Notes: generated by a model not told the origin, from the letters alone. Counted from the first letter of the stretch, positions 49,701-54,301 are shown. The stretch: DNA of 64,000 nucleotides from Mesostigma viride (GCA_009746045.1 RPFO01000041.1:4864420-4928419); one strand, 5' to 3'. Program-made: numbers and translations.

Positions 49701-52700
49701 CTGTTTCCCAAGAGGCAAAATAAGTAGTTTATTTCTTTGATACAGGGCAGTCTGTTTTCTTCCTTTCACCTTTTCTCTTACAGGTGCACGCATTTGGTAT
49801 ACTTTTGGTATATTTTTGGTGTACTTTTGGTATACTTTTGGTAAACACACACGCACACATAAACAACATTATACACACTGCACAGGGACACGTACACATA
49901 AACAACCAGACATGTAGACAAGCACTCTGAGCTCACCTTCCAGCGTGGTCTTCAAAAGTCGTCTGCATGTTGTGCATGCTGCGCGCGCTAACCTGCATGT
50001 GGGGACTTGCATGCTGACCTGGCCCTGATACAATATGCGGGACCACCACCACCACCACCACCACCACCACCACCACCACCACCACCACCACCACCACCAC
50101 CACCACCACCACCACCACCACCACCACCACCACCACCACCACCACCACCACCACCACCACCACCACCACCACCCCACGGTCTACCCCACGCGGGCGTCCA
50201 CCTGGCAGCGCCACGCGCATCCAAACGTGCTGGCGGGGGTACCGTGCGCGCAAGTACCGCAAACAGCTCAAGGTGAGCGAGTGAGGCTGCGGGTGACGGA
50301 GGAAAGTGTAGAGGGTTCGGGAGATATGATGAGATATGATGAGATATGTAATGCAGTGGGTTCGGGAGATATGATGAGAAGTGCAGAGTGGGGATAAGGC
50401 AGATAGCTGTTGAGTGTGTTTCAGACCGAGCCGCTCGGGTACTTGATGGATCCTTGCTGCATTATTATTATTATTATTATATTTTTTTTTTTTTAATTGT
50501 TATTATTATTATTCACCGCTTTTTGTGTGCCCTCTGAAGATGGCCTGTAGGCAGCACACTAGTGCATGGCAGTCAAAGGGCCTGGCTTGCAGCGCTCCTG
50601 GGTGCATTGACAGGCACACAGCCAAAGTTCTATTGGTACAGCTTGTAGCTTTAGCTGAGCATGCCACCCAAGTCATGGGTTGGTGTAAATGCCGCCCCCC
50701 TCTTACACCCCCCGACCCCACCCCCCCTCTTTGGCATCTCCCAGTGCTGGCCCCTTTGTTATTTGGTCCCCTTCACTGTTGGGCCCCCTTTAATATTGGG
50801 CCCTCTTTATTCTTAAAACCAGAGGCGACCCAGTTTTTTAGCACGGTGACCAAGTGGGCACGTGGGATTATATAGTTTATATTTTAGATTTCCTTTCCGG
50901 TCTATCGCTGTCACGAATGATGACAATGGGCTGCTCATGTGCTTTCTTGTGTACATGACCCGTCCACAGCACCACCACACAACACCACCTTGTCCAGGTG
51001 CTGCCCCCCCTGTAGAAGCCGTCCTCATTATTCACCCTTCCATCCAAGTGCCCTCGTACGCGTCCACACCACACCACACCACTTCTAGTCGGACTCGTAC
51101 GTGCGCTAGTAGTCGGACCCCCCTTGGCCCAGGTGCTGGGCCCACACCTGATCTTCCTGGATGGATCGTACTCATACCTACTGAACCCATCCACCCCACC
51201 CTACCCCACACACATGGTCCAGGTGCTGGCCCCCCTGCGTGCTGCCCAGTTTGTGCCCCTGCGGCCGCTGTACCGCGAGCTGTTCATGCTGCCGCAACCG
51301 TTTGTCGACCCAAAGGTCGACCAGGTCATCATCAAGCGGGCGCTCGCGGGCATGGATGCGGTGAGCGGTTGCTTTGTCATAGATTATGCTGGCAACCCCA
51401 CCTCCTATTTTCATCTGCCCCAACACCCCTTTTTACATCCCCCATCCACCCTTCATTCTCAAGAGGAGATATAGGCTAGTGACTTTGGCAATCGAACTAT
51501 TCTTGAATTCCTATTTGGCATTTGCCTTTGTTGCCTTTCTCATTCTCGTAACTTGATCATTTCAATGAGCATAAATATCCTACCCACTCACAACCACAAC
51601 TGCAACCACGCCCACGCCAACGCGCACAACCACAACCACAACCACAACCTCAACTACAACCACGCCCACGCCCACGCCCACGCCCACGCCCACGTCCATG
51701 CCCACGCCCACGCCCACGCCCACCCACCCACCCACCCACCCACCCACCCACCCACCCACCCACCCACCCACCCACCCACCCAGCCACCCACCCAGCCACC
51801 CACCCACCCACCCACCCACCAACAGCTCTCGGACGCCGCGATCAAGGACCTCAAACAGATAATACAAATCCACAACAATATCAAATGATTATTAGAAATA
51901 TAATAATCGGATTTCTCTTGCTCCTGCATGCGAGGGAGACGAGATGACTACTTAAACCTGCCTTTGGCAGGGGCTCTACTCATTGTTTTCAATCAAATGC
52001 TGGTTTTCTTGGGAGCTCAAGTGTCATAATATCAAATGATGATTAGAAATATAACAATAATGATTAGAAATCGCTATTCCCACACACACACACACCACCA
52101 TCACCACCACTCACACAGCTCTCGGAGGCCGCGATTGAGCACCTCAAGCAGCACGCCAAGGAGCTCGTGCTCGAGAGAAAGGCAAAGGCGGAGGAGCACG
52201 TGGCCATGCGGCGCGAGTGCGGGCTGCTCAGTCGCCTGCTCAACCTACCGCCCAAGCACTGGCATCAGCCGCTGGAGGAGGGGGTGTGCGGGTGGCTGTC
52301 AGAGCCTGAGATGAAAAAGGTGGGTTGGTCATGTAATGCACTTAGTGATCAAGTGATACATTACAAGGCGTGTTGCACAGGACGCGTGAAGCCTCCCAAC
52401 GTGGTGCCAAGCTGAAGACGGTGAGTGGGAGCCGGATGAAGGTGAGCTCGAACCTTGCTGTTCCGTGCCTGCTTGCCAGTCGTTGCCTGCTCATCGCACC
52501 TTTTTTTTCCTGTTGCTTTTCAAACTTGTGTTGCTCATGCTAGTCGCGTGCGCCAGATCCATGCGTGCAGATACTGGCTTATTGCCAGAAATGTCTTAAC
52601 ACTAACGGGGTGTAGCTCATGTCCGTTGTGTGAGCCCGGTCCGTGCTGAACTCCCTGTAAACTCTTTTAGATTAGACCGGAGGCTTAGGGCCGGTCCGAT

Positions 52701-53413
52701 CCTATTCACGACTCCCCTCGGTTGTCTCGTTGCGTGAGCCCGGTCTGCGCTTAACTACCCATAACCCCCTGCTAATTGCTGGTCGTATCCTATTGCCGAT
52801 TCCCCTTGGTCAATGCCTCTTGGTTGTCTCGTTGCGTGCTCCAGGCTAACACGGAGCTCAAGCGGCTGCGCGCCGTCAAGAAACTCAACTCCTCCGTGCT
52901 CATCCTCGAGGTGCCATATATAGATCGCTTGAGGCTACCATATGTAGACAGCTTGAGGGTACCATATGTAGATCGCTTGGGGGCGCTATATATAGACAGC
53001 TCGAGGGTACCATATATAGATCGCTTGAGGGTACTATATATAGACAGCTGGGCACTGTAGCAAACTAGCAATACATGTCGACAAGTCATCACACAGTCAG
53101 CGCTTATCGTCTGCGCTTATCATAGACCATGGTGCTGAATTCTGGTGAAGCCATTGGGGATGTATTCCGTCCCTTTGTGTTCATCGCGATCTGTGCCCTG
53201 CCCATGCCACCACGAACAAAGCCAATGGGCATTTACCCTGCCTCTTTGGGTATGTTTGAGGTGTGTCCTCTTCCCCTCCTGCGTCCTATTGCCCTTTTAA
53301 TGATCTGACAAGGCCACTGGGATGCACGTGGCCCCCCCTGCAGGCCAAAGCCATGCTGGAGCATCTGTGGACCACGCTGGGTGTCAAGAAGAGCTACCGA
53401 GAGGCGTTTCAGG
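13671..53413 (+). CDS. WW/IQ-repeat scaffold protein with CEP164-like modules (21 exons, 3' incomplete)
   Basis: Twenty-one exons (listed separately) join with all phases matching to give 1074 codons plus one base; the start is unresolved and the end lies outside the window. Domains in order: WW module (exons 1-2), helical exon 3, LGID lead-in plus WW (4-5), charged linker (6), FPPW module with IQ motifs (7-9), a second WW module (9-10), second LGID plus WW (11-12), second FPPW plus IQ motifs (13-17), and a helical C-terminal part (18-21). About 13 IQ motifs of the IQxxxRxxxxR type are visible. The LGID...LVWIA...LP.GW order and the HPxD..F end match the N-terminal WW region of centriolar CEP164 as I know it. 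WW domains bind Pro-rich ligands and IQ motifs bind calmodulin or centrin, so a centriolar or axonemal scaffold is inferred. Exons make up about 8% of the span. Confidence 0.85.
13765..14117 (+). other. Intron 1-2 with donor and acceptor echoes
   Basis: Exon 1's CTGCCAGGTGATTCT is echoed as CTGCCGGGTAATTCT (about 13845) and CTGCCAGGTTATTCT (about 13946). 14008-14053 copies the acceptor and start of exon 2 but reads GCGGCGGAT where the real site has GCCGCAGAC, so the AG is lost. Confidence 0.85.
14118..14239 (+). CDS. WW/IQ gene exon 2: WW domain
   Basis: Acceptor ACCGCCGCAG, donor GTACGT, phases 1 to 0. It encodes DSWSEYFD, GRVFYYDHERGESQWAHPLF and MFKAMYQR. Both WW tryptophans and the central YY are present, so this is the most canonical WW domain of the protein. 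A mutated copy of its 5' edge precedes it (14008-14053) and a copy of its 3' edge with an intact donor follows (14282-14333). Confidence 0.92.
14240..14960 (+). other. Intron 2-3 with echoes of both exons
   Basis: 14282-14333 copies the exon 2 end and keeps GTACGT; shorter decayed copies follow near 14400 and 14533. 14760-14852 copies the whole 3' splice region and first codons of exon 3 with an intact CTGCAG. 14440-14500 has TATAGTGACCAG repeats. Confidence 0.85.
14961..15059 (+). CDS. WW/IQ gene exon 3: helical segment
   Basis: Acceptor TGCCCCTGCAG, donor GTGGGT, 33 codons, phases 0 to 0. It encodes ILDAPHLHAYFRRLYTRIRE and RRQWETLQ. Similar to the end of exon 10 (DEPHPV...AWYKCVYFRL). A near copy of the acceptor and first codons is at 14760-14852. 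Confidence 0.85.
15377..15499 (+). CDS. WW/IQ gene exon 4: LGID lead-in
   Basis: Acceptor CCCCCCCAG, donor GTATAG, 41 codons, phase 0 at both ends. It encodes EVEDMCSWLGIDFEAEPQLV then WIAKHAAE. The LGID...EP.L.WIA pattern corresponds to the segment before the CEP164 WW domain and to exon 11 of this gene. Confidence 0.92.
15500..16000 (+). other. Intron 4-5 with three echoes of exon 4 end
   Basis: TGGATCGCCAAGCACGCC at the exon end is echoed as TGGATTGCCAGCATGCC (about 15551), TGGGTCGCTAAGCATGGC (about 15699) and TGGATCGCTAAGCGTGGC (about 15766). The first keeps AGGTATAG. The end is C-rich before exon 5. Confidence 0.85.
16001..16120 (+). CDS. WW/IQ gene exon 5: WW domain (second Trp lost)
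   Basis: Acceptor CTTCTGCAG, donor GTACGG, 40 codons, phase 0. It encodes IALPPGWEEDRDENGEPLFH and SVKHPMDDYFLAL. The first Trp and the HPMDDYF end are kept; the second Trp position reads Val. The donor leads into the 20/27-bp satellite, whose open frames run on from this exon but are not considered coding. Confidence 0.92.
16165..23960. repeat. 20/27-bp satellite (7.8 kb) in intron 5-6
   Basis: Hundreds of copies of a 20-bp unit (GCACGCTGCTCGTGTCATGG) interspersed with a 27-bp form that has an extra CGCGCAC after GGGCAC. Common variants are TCATGG/TCGTGG, GTGTCA/GTGCCA and GGGCA/GTGCA. All three plus-strand frames stay open for the whole array because the unit has no stop codon in any frame; this is a property of the unit, not evidence of coding. 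Flanked by a donor of exon 5 and the acceptor of exon 6. Confidence 0.95.
23961..24337 (+). other. End of intron 5-6
   Basis: About 23990-24012 (CTTCGCGCTGCTACCAGCA) resembles the exon 5 end and donor (CTCGCGCTGGTACGGCAGG). 24050-24090 holds two GGGAA(T/C)GAACTGACTGACT copies and 24100-24185 two copies of CTTGCCCTTGCG-ATGCTAGC. Confidence 0.6.
24338..24392 (+). CDS. WW/IQ gene exon 6: charged linker
   Basis: Acceptor TTGTTGGCAG, donor GTGCGT, 18 codons plus one base. It encodes IEEERELLASEQPSTDKK. It is sandwiched between the 7.8-kb and 5.8-kb arrays and recognised by phase, splice sites and the similarity of HP.D..F..L-IEEE to the CEP164 continuation (HPCDE..., IEER). Confidence 0.75.
24393..24829 (+). 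other. Start of intron 6-7 with exon 7 acceptor echoes
   Basis: 24410-24510 is an approximately 60-bp tandem duplication. 24674-24705 contains CACAGTCCTAGCGCTGCGCC, matching the acceptor and start of exon 7 (CCCAGTCCTGGCGCTGCGCC) 6 kb downstream. A shorter copy is at 24765-24785. 24507-24540 may echo exon 6. Confidence 0.7.
24830..30686. repeat. 21-bp satellite (5.9 kb) in intron 6-7
   Basis: Two intermixed 21-bp units sharing CTCTCCCTTGTTGAT, followed by AGTTGC or TTCCCC. Units are about 280. Being a multiple of 3, the array gives long false frames on both strands: hydrophobic Ser/Leu/Val/Asp heptads on plus, NKGEATI heptads on minus. Single-base deletions (for example at about 27786 and 28940) shift frames. 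A higher-order repeat of 1154 bp is visible (27781 against 28935). Confidence 0.95.
30687..30838 (+). other. End of intron 6-7 with exon 7 echo
   Basis: 30727-30760 (CCATCGTGGCGCGGCACCAG, then TAGCGGGAATACGTCGC) copies the region around the exon 7 start (CCATCGTGCC... CGCCAGCAGAGGGAATATGTCCC). With the echo at 24674 it brackets the 21-bp satellite. Confidence 0.75.
30839..31044 (+). CDS. WW/IQ gene exon 7: FPPW module and first IQ motifs
   Basis: Acceptor GTGCCCCCAG, donor GTGGGC, phases 1 to 0. It encodes GQTYYVHFGQGVQTYFPPWE, AARRIQREWRAWVEWARK and ends TVTIQ. The intron splits an IQ motif directly after Q, as in the paralogous exon 13. Confidence 0.94.
31045..31347 (+). other. Intron 7-8 (303 bp), plain
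   Basis: Short CACA-rich and C-rich intron. No exon echo seen. The C-rich tract at 31265-31345 forms the acceptor region. Confidence 0.7.
31348..31544 (+). CDS. WW/IQ gene exon 8: IQ motifs, GC donor
   Basis: Acceptor GCCCCCCAG, 197 bp. It encodes RYYRGHLVR (completing the split IQ), AAITIQRAFRRHLTRLDIR and IIQSYWR. The best donor is AG|GCACGT, a GC-type site: joining to exon 9 gives IQSYWR-GYLARQMYKR, an exact IQ consensus. A GT alternative three bases on (CAC|GTGGAC) would break the phase. Confidence 0.88.
31545..32131. repeat. 52-bp tandem array starting at exon 8's donor (about 11 copies)
   Basis: Identical 52-bp units beginning GCACGTGGACAGCCCCCATG, the first of which starts exactly at the inferred GC donor of exon 8. 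Every unit therefore carries a copy of the donor sequence. Confidence 0.93.
32132..32952 (+). other. Rest of intron 8-9 with exon 8 echoes
   Basis: 32180-32212 (ACCCGGATAGCCC...GCGCTGGAGGAGG) and 32272-32335 (CTCAAGGATG, AAAATCATACAGGCTCACTGGAGG) are decayed copies of the last 60-70 bp of exon 8. The second can be read IIQAHWRRLE then stop. 32887-32907 is a C run. The rest shows nothing recognised. Confidence 0.75.
32953..33158 (+). CDS. WW/IQ gene exon 9: end of first IQ series and lead-in of second block
   Basis: Acceptor ATGCCACCAG, donor GTAGGG, phases 2 to 1. It encodes GYLARQMYKRHLAARTIQTA, WRRHMAQ, then HELRWIMKEFQAAPLP. The APLP-G split matches the exon 1/2 junction, so this exon joins the two duplicated blocks. 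Confidence 0.92.
33159..33340 (+). other. Intron 9-10 with two echoes of exon 9 donor
   Basis: 33186-33226 (CTACTGCCAGGTAGGGTCATGG) copies the exon 9 end and donor. 33248-33278 (GCACAGTTATCTACCCTTTC) is a further decayed copy of the same 60-bp unit. Confidence 0.85.
33341..33707 (+). CDS. WW/IQ gene exon 10: degenerate WW and helical segment
   Basis: Acceptor CCTCCTCCAG, donor GTGCGT, 367 bp, phases 1 to 2. It encodes AGWSERPNPAFDPVTGG, a Glu/Asp/Ala-rich insert, LYFHDQDRVASDIHPLLGAF and WAWYKCVYFRLKPYFGDD. It is a WW-like module with a long insert and no second Trp, fused to the equivalent of exon 3. Confidence 0.9.
33708..34012 (+). other. Intron 10-11 with a fused exon 10/exon 11 echo
   Basis: 33764-33833 contains CCCTATTTCGGGGATGACCA and GTGGTATTCCATCGACTAAC (exon 10 end), continuing directly into CCCCGGTCAATGACGCGCTC (exon 11 start). 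Both exon edges are thus present, adjoining, within one intron. Confidence 0.85.
34013..34127 (+). CDS. WW/IQ gene exon 11: second LGID lead-in
   Basis: Acceptor after a C run (CCCCCCCCAG), donor GTGGGT, phases 2 to 0. It encodes EVRDMADYLGIDPVTEGPLL then WVARQSVQ, paralogous to exon 4 with the same downstream phase. Confidence 0.93.
34128..34678 (+). other. Intron 11-12 with (CCCT)n and acceptor echoes
   Basis: 34227-34440 is a (CCCT)n tract. 34504-34625 has about five 27-28-bp units (GACAGCTTGCTGCCCC and variants) that resemble the exon 12 acceptor GACAGCTGGCGCTCCCC. Confidence 0.8.
34679..34977 (+). CDS. WW/IQ gene exon 12: WW-like domain and basic linker
   Basis: Acceptor GACTGGACAG, donor GTGCGT, phases 0 to 2. 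It encodes LALPLGFEERVDENHNTYYF, VVAKHPVDAVIRHIL, then a Gly-rich and Lys/Arg-rich segment (GGKRRKKRVGPGRYEINP). The first Trp is Phe and the second is missing. The RYEINP end is echoed twice downstream. Confidence 0.92.
34978..35160 (+). other. Echoes of exon 12 end
   Basis: GGCCGATACGAGATCAACCC (exon end) recurs as GGGCGATACGAGATTAGCCC with GTGAGT (about 35049-35072) and GGCGATACGAGATCGACCC (about 35131-35149). Spacing is near 85-95 bp, so this is a three-copy tandem duplication including the last exon codons and the donor. Confidence 0.88.
35165..36945. repeat. 40/41-bp satellite in intron 12-13 (about 44 copies)
   Basis: Unit TTCTCATATCACTTACATAT plus CTATGATCCAGA(C)GGACCTG. The 41-bp form has CAGACGG and the 40-bp form CAGAGG. 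A further switch is CTATGATCC/CCAGGATCC. Mixed phase gives several short false frames. Confidence 0.95.
37140..37332 (+). CDS. WW/IQ gene exon 13: second FPPW module and IQ motifs
   Basis: Acceptor CACACGCCAG, donor GTGCGT, phases 2 to 0. It encodes GGTLFYVHFGLREQTRFPPW, AARRIQRAWRRMKLRRARK and AAAILTIQ. Paralogous to exon 7 along its length, with the same IQ| intron position. Confidence 0.94.
37333..37430 (+). pseudogene. Echo of exon 13 end and donor
   Basis: 37369-37405 (ACGCGCAAGGCGGTCGCAAT, CTTGACAATCTAGGTAGG) copies the exon 13 end (GCGCGCAAGGCGGCTGCCAT, CTTGACAATACAGGTGCG). The donor GT survives; an in-frame TAG has arisen. Confidence 0.88.
37432..40180. repeat. 49-bp satellite in intron 13-14 (about 56 copies)
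   Basis: Unit begins GGCCCTATGGTGAACCCTCG. Main variants are CCCTATGG/CCCGATGG, GTGAACC/GTGGACC and GGAAGC/GGACGC. From about 39250 to 40090 the first variant alternates strictly, giving a 98-bp dimer repeat. Confidence 0.95.
40181..40976 (+). other. End of intron 13-14
   Basis: 40185-40410 has three approximately 84-bp copies (GGTTGGCTTGAGTACGATCC core), the last shortened. 40868-40893 (GGGCGGGTACAAGCTGCATC) echoes the exon 14 acceptor and start (GGGCAGGGTGCATACCGGCTGCATC). The rest has no recognised element. Confidence 0.75.
40977..41140 (+). CDS. WW/IQ gene exon 14: IQ motifs
   Basis: Acceptor TTCGGGCAG, donor GTACGA, phases 0 to 2. It encodes GAYRLHRIRKKLRARQAERA, AIRIQSAYRRHLARK and ATAIQRSYR. 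Paralogous to exon 8, again ending inside the Arg codon of an IQ motif. Confidence 0.92.
41141..41255 (+). pseudogene. Echo of exon 14 end
   Basis: GCGCAGCTACCAGTACGAGC at about 41235 matches the exon 14 end and donor GCGCAGCTACCGGTACGATT. The change CCG to CCA alters the last exon base. Confidence 0.85.
41256..41790. repeat. 41-bp tandem array (about 13 copies)
   Basis: Unit AATGTGAGAGGGTGTTTGGT plus GATAATGATTGTTTAGTTAAG, with TATTGAT/TATAGAT/TTGGTGAT variants. Lies just after the exon 14 echo in intron 14-15. Confidence 0.92.
42070..45908. repeat. 61-bp satellite in intron 14-15 (about 63 copies)
   Basis: Unit begins ATCGAGGATGGGGTCATGGG. Nearly the only variation is one position (GGTCTTATC or GGTCGTATC) and a single G deletion near 43190. 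The array starts with GCGAGGATGGGGTCGTTGGG, one diverged copy. Confidence 0.95.
45909..46893 (+). other. End of intron 14-15
   Basis: 46070-46125 and 46610-46665 hold related GT(A)TCGGCTTATTCATG repeats. 46670-46760 has a duplicated TGTACTGTGCT(A/G)ACTCAGCCC. No gene or RNA recognised. Confidence 0.6.
46894..47020 (+). CDS. WW/IQ gene exon 15: IQ motifs, GC donor
   Basis: Acceptor CAACGGGCAG, donor CAG|GCAAGT, a perfect GC-type 5' splice site. It encodes RHLARRRAREQQFRALG and AAVTIQRWWRATCQK. Reading past the donor meets TAA within five codons, so a splice here is required. Confidence 0.88.
47021..47627 (+). other. First part of intron 15-16
   Basis: 47065-47160 is a loose 18-20-bp repeat with ACAACTAGTATCAATA variants. 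The remainder (47160-47627) has no structure I recognise. Confidence 0.6.
47632..48562. mobile_element. 931-bp non-autonomous DNA transposon (MITE-like) with TIRs
   Basis: The left end CTGGCTGTCCGCGAAACTCC (continuing CGGAGCTAGTGTAT) and the reverse complement of the right end CTGGCTGTCCGTGACACTCC (continuing AGGAGCTAGTGTAT) match over about 35 bp with three mismatches. GTAA flanks both sides directly (47628-47631 and 48563-48566), a 4-bp target duplication. Inside each end lie long alternating G and C runs able to form hairpins or G-quadruplexes (47670-47850, 48405-48525). No transposase is encoded. It sits in intron 15-16 of the WW/IQ gene. The superfamily is not assigned. Confidence 0.85.
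48567..49063 (+). other. End of intron 15-16 with (CAC)n at the acceptor
   Basis: 48780-48975 is pyrimidine-rich (CCTCTC-type). 48987-49058 is (CAC)n reaching to the acceptor GCAG. A plus-strand frame is open through this tract into exon 16 and could give a poly-Thr or poly-His extension if the intron were retained. Confidence 0.75.
49064..49260 (+). CDS. WW/IQ gene exon 16: IQ motifs after a (CAC)n tract
   Basis: Acceptor (CAC)nGCAG, donor GTACGT, phases 0 to 2. It encodes GLARVIQRHWRRYTARKRAA and TTIQRHWRGHAARKLAEKLR. The (CAC)n run in front can be read as poly-His or poly-Thr but is placed in the intron. Confidence 0.92.
49261..50208 (+). other. Intron 16-17
   Basis: 49390-49430 has three GTGGGCAGACCT copies. 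49490-49600 is a tandem repeat of about 60-70 bp (GGCAAGTTGATTCAAGACA and GGCAAGTTGCTTCAGACCA). 49797-49845 has five TTTTGGTATAC-type units that resemble exon 16's donor (TTTGGTACG). 50041-50174 is (CAC)n. Confidence 0.7.
50209..50272 (+). CDS. WW/IQ gene exon 17: single IQ motif
   Basis: Acceptor CACCTGGCAG, donor GTGAGC, phases 2 to 0. It encodes ATRIQTCWRGYRARKYRKQL K. Also preceded by a (CAC)n tract (50041-50174) at short distance. Confidence 0.88.
50273..51222 (+). other. Intron 17-18 with exon 18 acceptor echoes
   Basis: 50320-50385 repeats GATATGATGA. 50460-50515 is an ATT/T-rich microsatellite. GTCCAGGTGCTGCCCCCCCT (50993-51012) and GCCCAGGTGCTGGGCCCACA (about 51127-51146) echo the exon 18 acceptor GTCCAGGTGCTGGCCCCCCT. 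Confidence 0.8.
51223..51360 (+). CDS. WW/IQ gene exon 18
   Basis: Acceptor CATGGTCCAG, donor GTGAGC, 46 codons, phase 0. It encodes VLAPLRAAQFVPLRPLYREL and VDQVIIKRALAGMDA. No known domain recognised. The acceptor and first codons are echoed at about 50990 and 51122. Confidence 0.85.
51361..52118 (+). other. Intron 18-19 with (CCCA)n and a full acceptor echo
   Basis: 51600-51820 goes from (CAACCA)n through (CCCACG)n to (CCCA)n. 51821-51866 is AACAG followed by CTCTCGGACGCCGCGATCAA, an echo of the exon 19 start (CTCTCGGAGGCCGCGATTGA) with intact acceptor. ATATCAAATGAT(T/G)ATTAGAAATATAA is repeated (51880 and 52028). Confidence 0.85.
52119..52319 (+). CDS. WW/IQ gene exon 19: coiled-coil-like
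   Basis: Acceptor CACTCACACAG, donor GTGGGT, 67 codons, phase 0. It encodes LSEAAIEHLKQHAKELVLER and KAEEHVAMRRE, helical and charged, then LPPKHWHQPLEEGVCGWL. An echo with an intact acceptor lies at 51817-51866. Confidence 0.88.
52320..52844 (+). other. Intron 19-20 with donor and acceptor echoes
   Basis: GGAGCCGGATGAAGGTGAGC (about 52429-52448) echoes exon 19's end GAGCCTGAGATGAAAAAGGTGGG with a good donor. 52715-52745 (CGGTTGTCTCGTTGCGTGAG) echoes the exon 20 acceptor region (TGGTTGTCTCGTTGCGTGCT), within an approximately 100-bp duplicated unit. Confidence 0.82.
52845..52910 (+). CDS. WW/IQ gene exon 20
   Basis: Acceptor CGTGCTCCAG, donor GTGCCA (weak), 22 codons, phase 0. It encodes ANTELKRLRAVKKLNSSVLI LE. 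The donor opens a six-copy 24-bp repeat in which each unit offers a GAGGGTAC-type or similar decoy donor. Confidence 0.8.
52908..53053. repeat. 24-bp repeat built on the exon 20 donor (6 copies)
   Basis: Units run GAGGTGCCATATATAGATCG, then GAGGCTACC, GAGGGTACC, GGGGGCGCT, GAGGGTACC and GAGGGTACT forms, each followed by ATAT(A/G)TAGA. The first begins at the last codon (GAG) of exon 20, so the donor itself is the repeated element. The frame stays open for 48 codons by virtue of the 24-bp length. Confidence 0.9.
53344..53413 (+). CDS. WW/IQ gene exon 21 (last exon in window)
   Basis: Acceptor CCCCCTGCAG, donor GTAGGG, 23 codons plus one base. It encodes AKAMLEHLWTTLGVKKSYRE AFQ. The donor and following bases are echoed several times up to about 53960. 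The gene continues beyond the satellite at 64000. Confidence 0.82.
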
Positions 53414-53998
53414 GTAGGGAACCGATTCATGTGGCAAATTAACATGTTCTGGCTTCCACCAGTTTTGGCTTCAATAAGGCATGGCAAGGTAGGGAACCGA
53501 TTAGCGTCCAGAATCAACAGGCTTAGCAGCCAGTTTTGGCTTCAATTAGGCATGGCAAGGTAGGAAACCGAGTAGTATTACGAATTAACAGGTGCAACAG
53601 CCAGTGTTGCCTTCAACAAGGTATTCTAGGGTAGGGGCCAAAAGATAGCTTACAAGTATCTCCAGTGCTTCCTTACCAGTATCCACATATTATAGCCAAT
53701 GTTGCCTCTAAGGAGAACTGCCGGTAGGCGGTCCACGGTAGGGATCTATCTGGGGCGCTGCAGCTTAGAGACGTGGGTAGCCTGCCATTCTCATATAATG
53801 ATACAACAATAATAAGTAATATTGATACAACAATAATAAGTAATAACGATAAAACAATAATAACTATCACAGCACAATAACCATCACATATCGACGTATT
53901 ACAGCCAGCATCCTGCTACCGGGGGCGTTCCAAGGTAGGCACTTGTTTAGAAGTACGCTGTTTACAAAGAACCTTCCAGGGTACGGAGATGGGGAGGA
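53414..53998 (+). other. Donor echoes of exon 21
   Basis: GGGTAGGGAACCGATT at the donor is followed by AGGTAGGGAACCGATT (53489), AGGTAGGAAACCGAGT (53559), GGGTAGGGGCCAAAAG (53629), and weaker AGGTAGGCACTTG (about 53931) and GGGTACGG (about 53979). They are mostly 70-75 bp apart, with TTTTGGCTTCAA-AAGGCATGGCA between. Confidence 0.88.
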
Positions 53999-53999
53999 A

Positions 54000-54301
54000 T
54001 TGCTGTACTAGTGGATGACGTCTGCCTGAAGCACGTTGTCTATTGCTGTACTAGTGGATGACGTCTGCCAGTAGCACGTTGTCTATTGCTGTACTAGTGG
54101 ATGACGTCTGCCAGTAGCACGTTGTCTATTGCTGTACTAGTGGATGACGTCTGCCAGTAGCACGTTGTCTATTGCTGTACTAGTGGATGACGTCTGCCTG
54201 TAGCACGTTGTCTATTGCTGTACTAGTGGATGACGTCTGCCAGTAGCACGTTGTCTATTGCTGTACTAGTGGATGACGTCTGCCAGTAGCACGTTGTCTA
54301 T
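54000..54301. repeat. 43-bp tandem array (7 copies)
   Basis: Unit TTGCTGTACTAGTGGATGAC plus GTCTGCCAGTAGCACGTTGTCTA; the variants CTGAAG and CTGTAG occur once each at copies 1 and 5. Located in the intron after exon 21. Confidence 0.95.

Noticed and set aside
49869-50397. Poly-His, poly-Pro, poly-Gly and poly-Trp proteins
   Set aside because: All are frames of the (CAC)n tract before exon 17.
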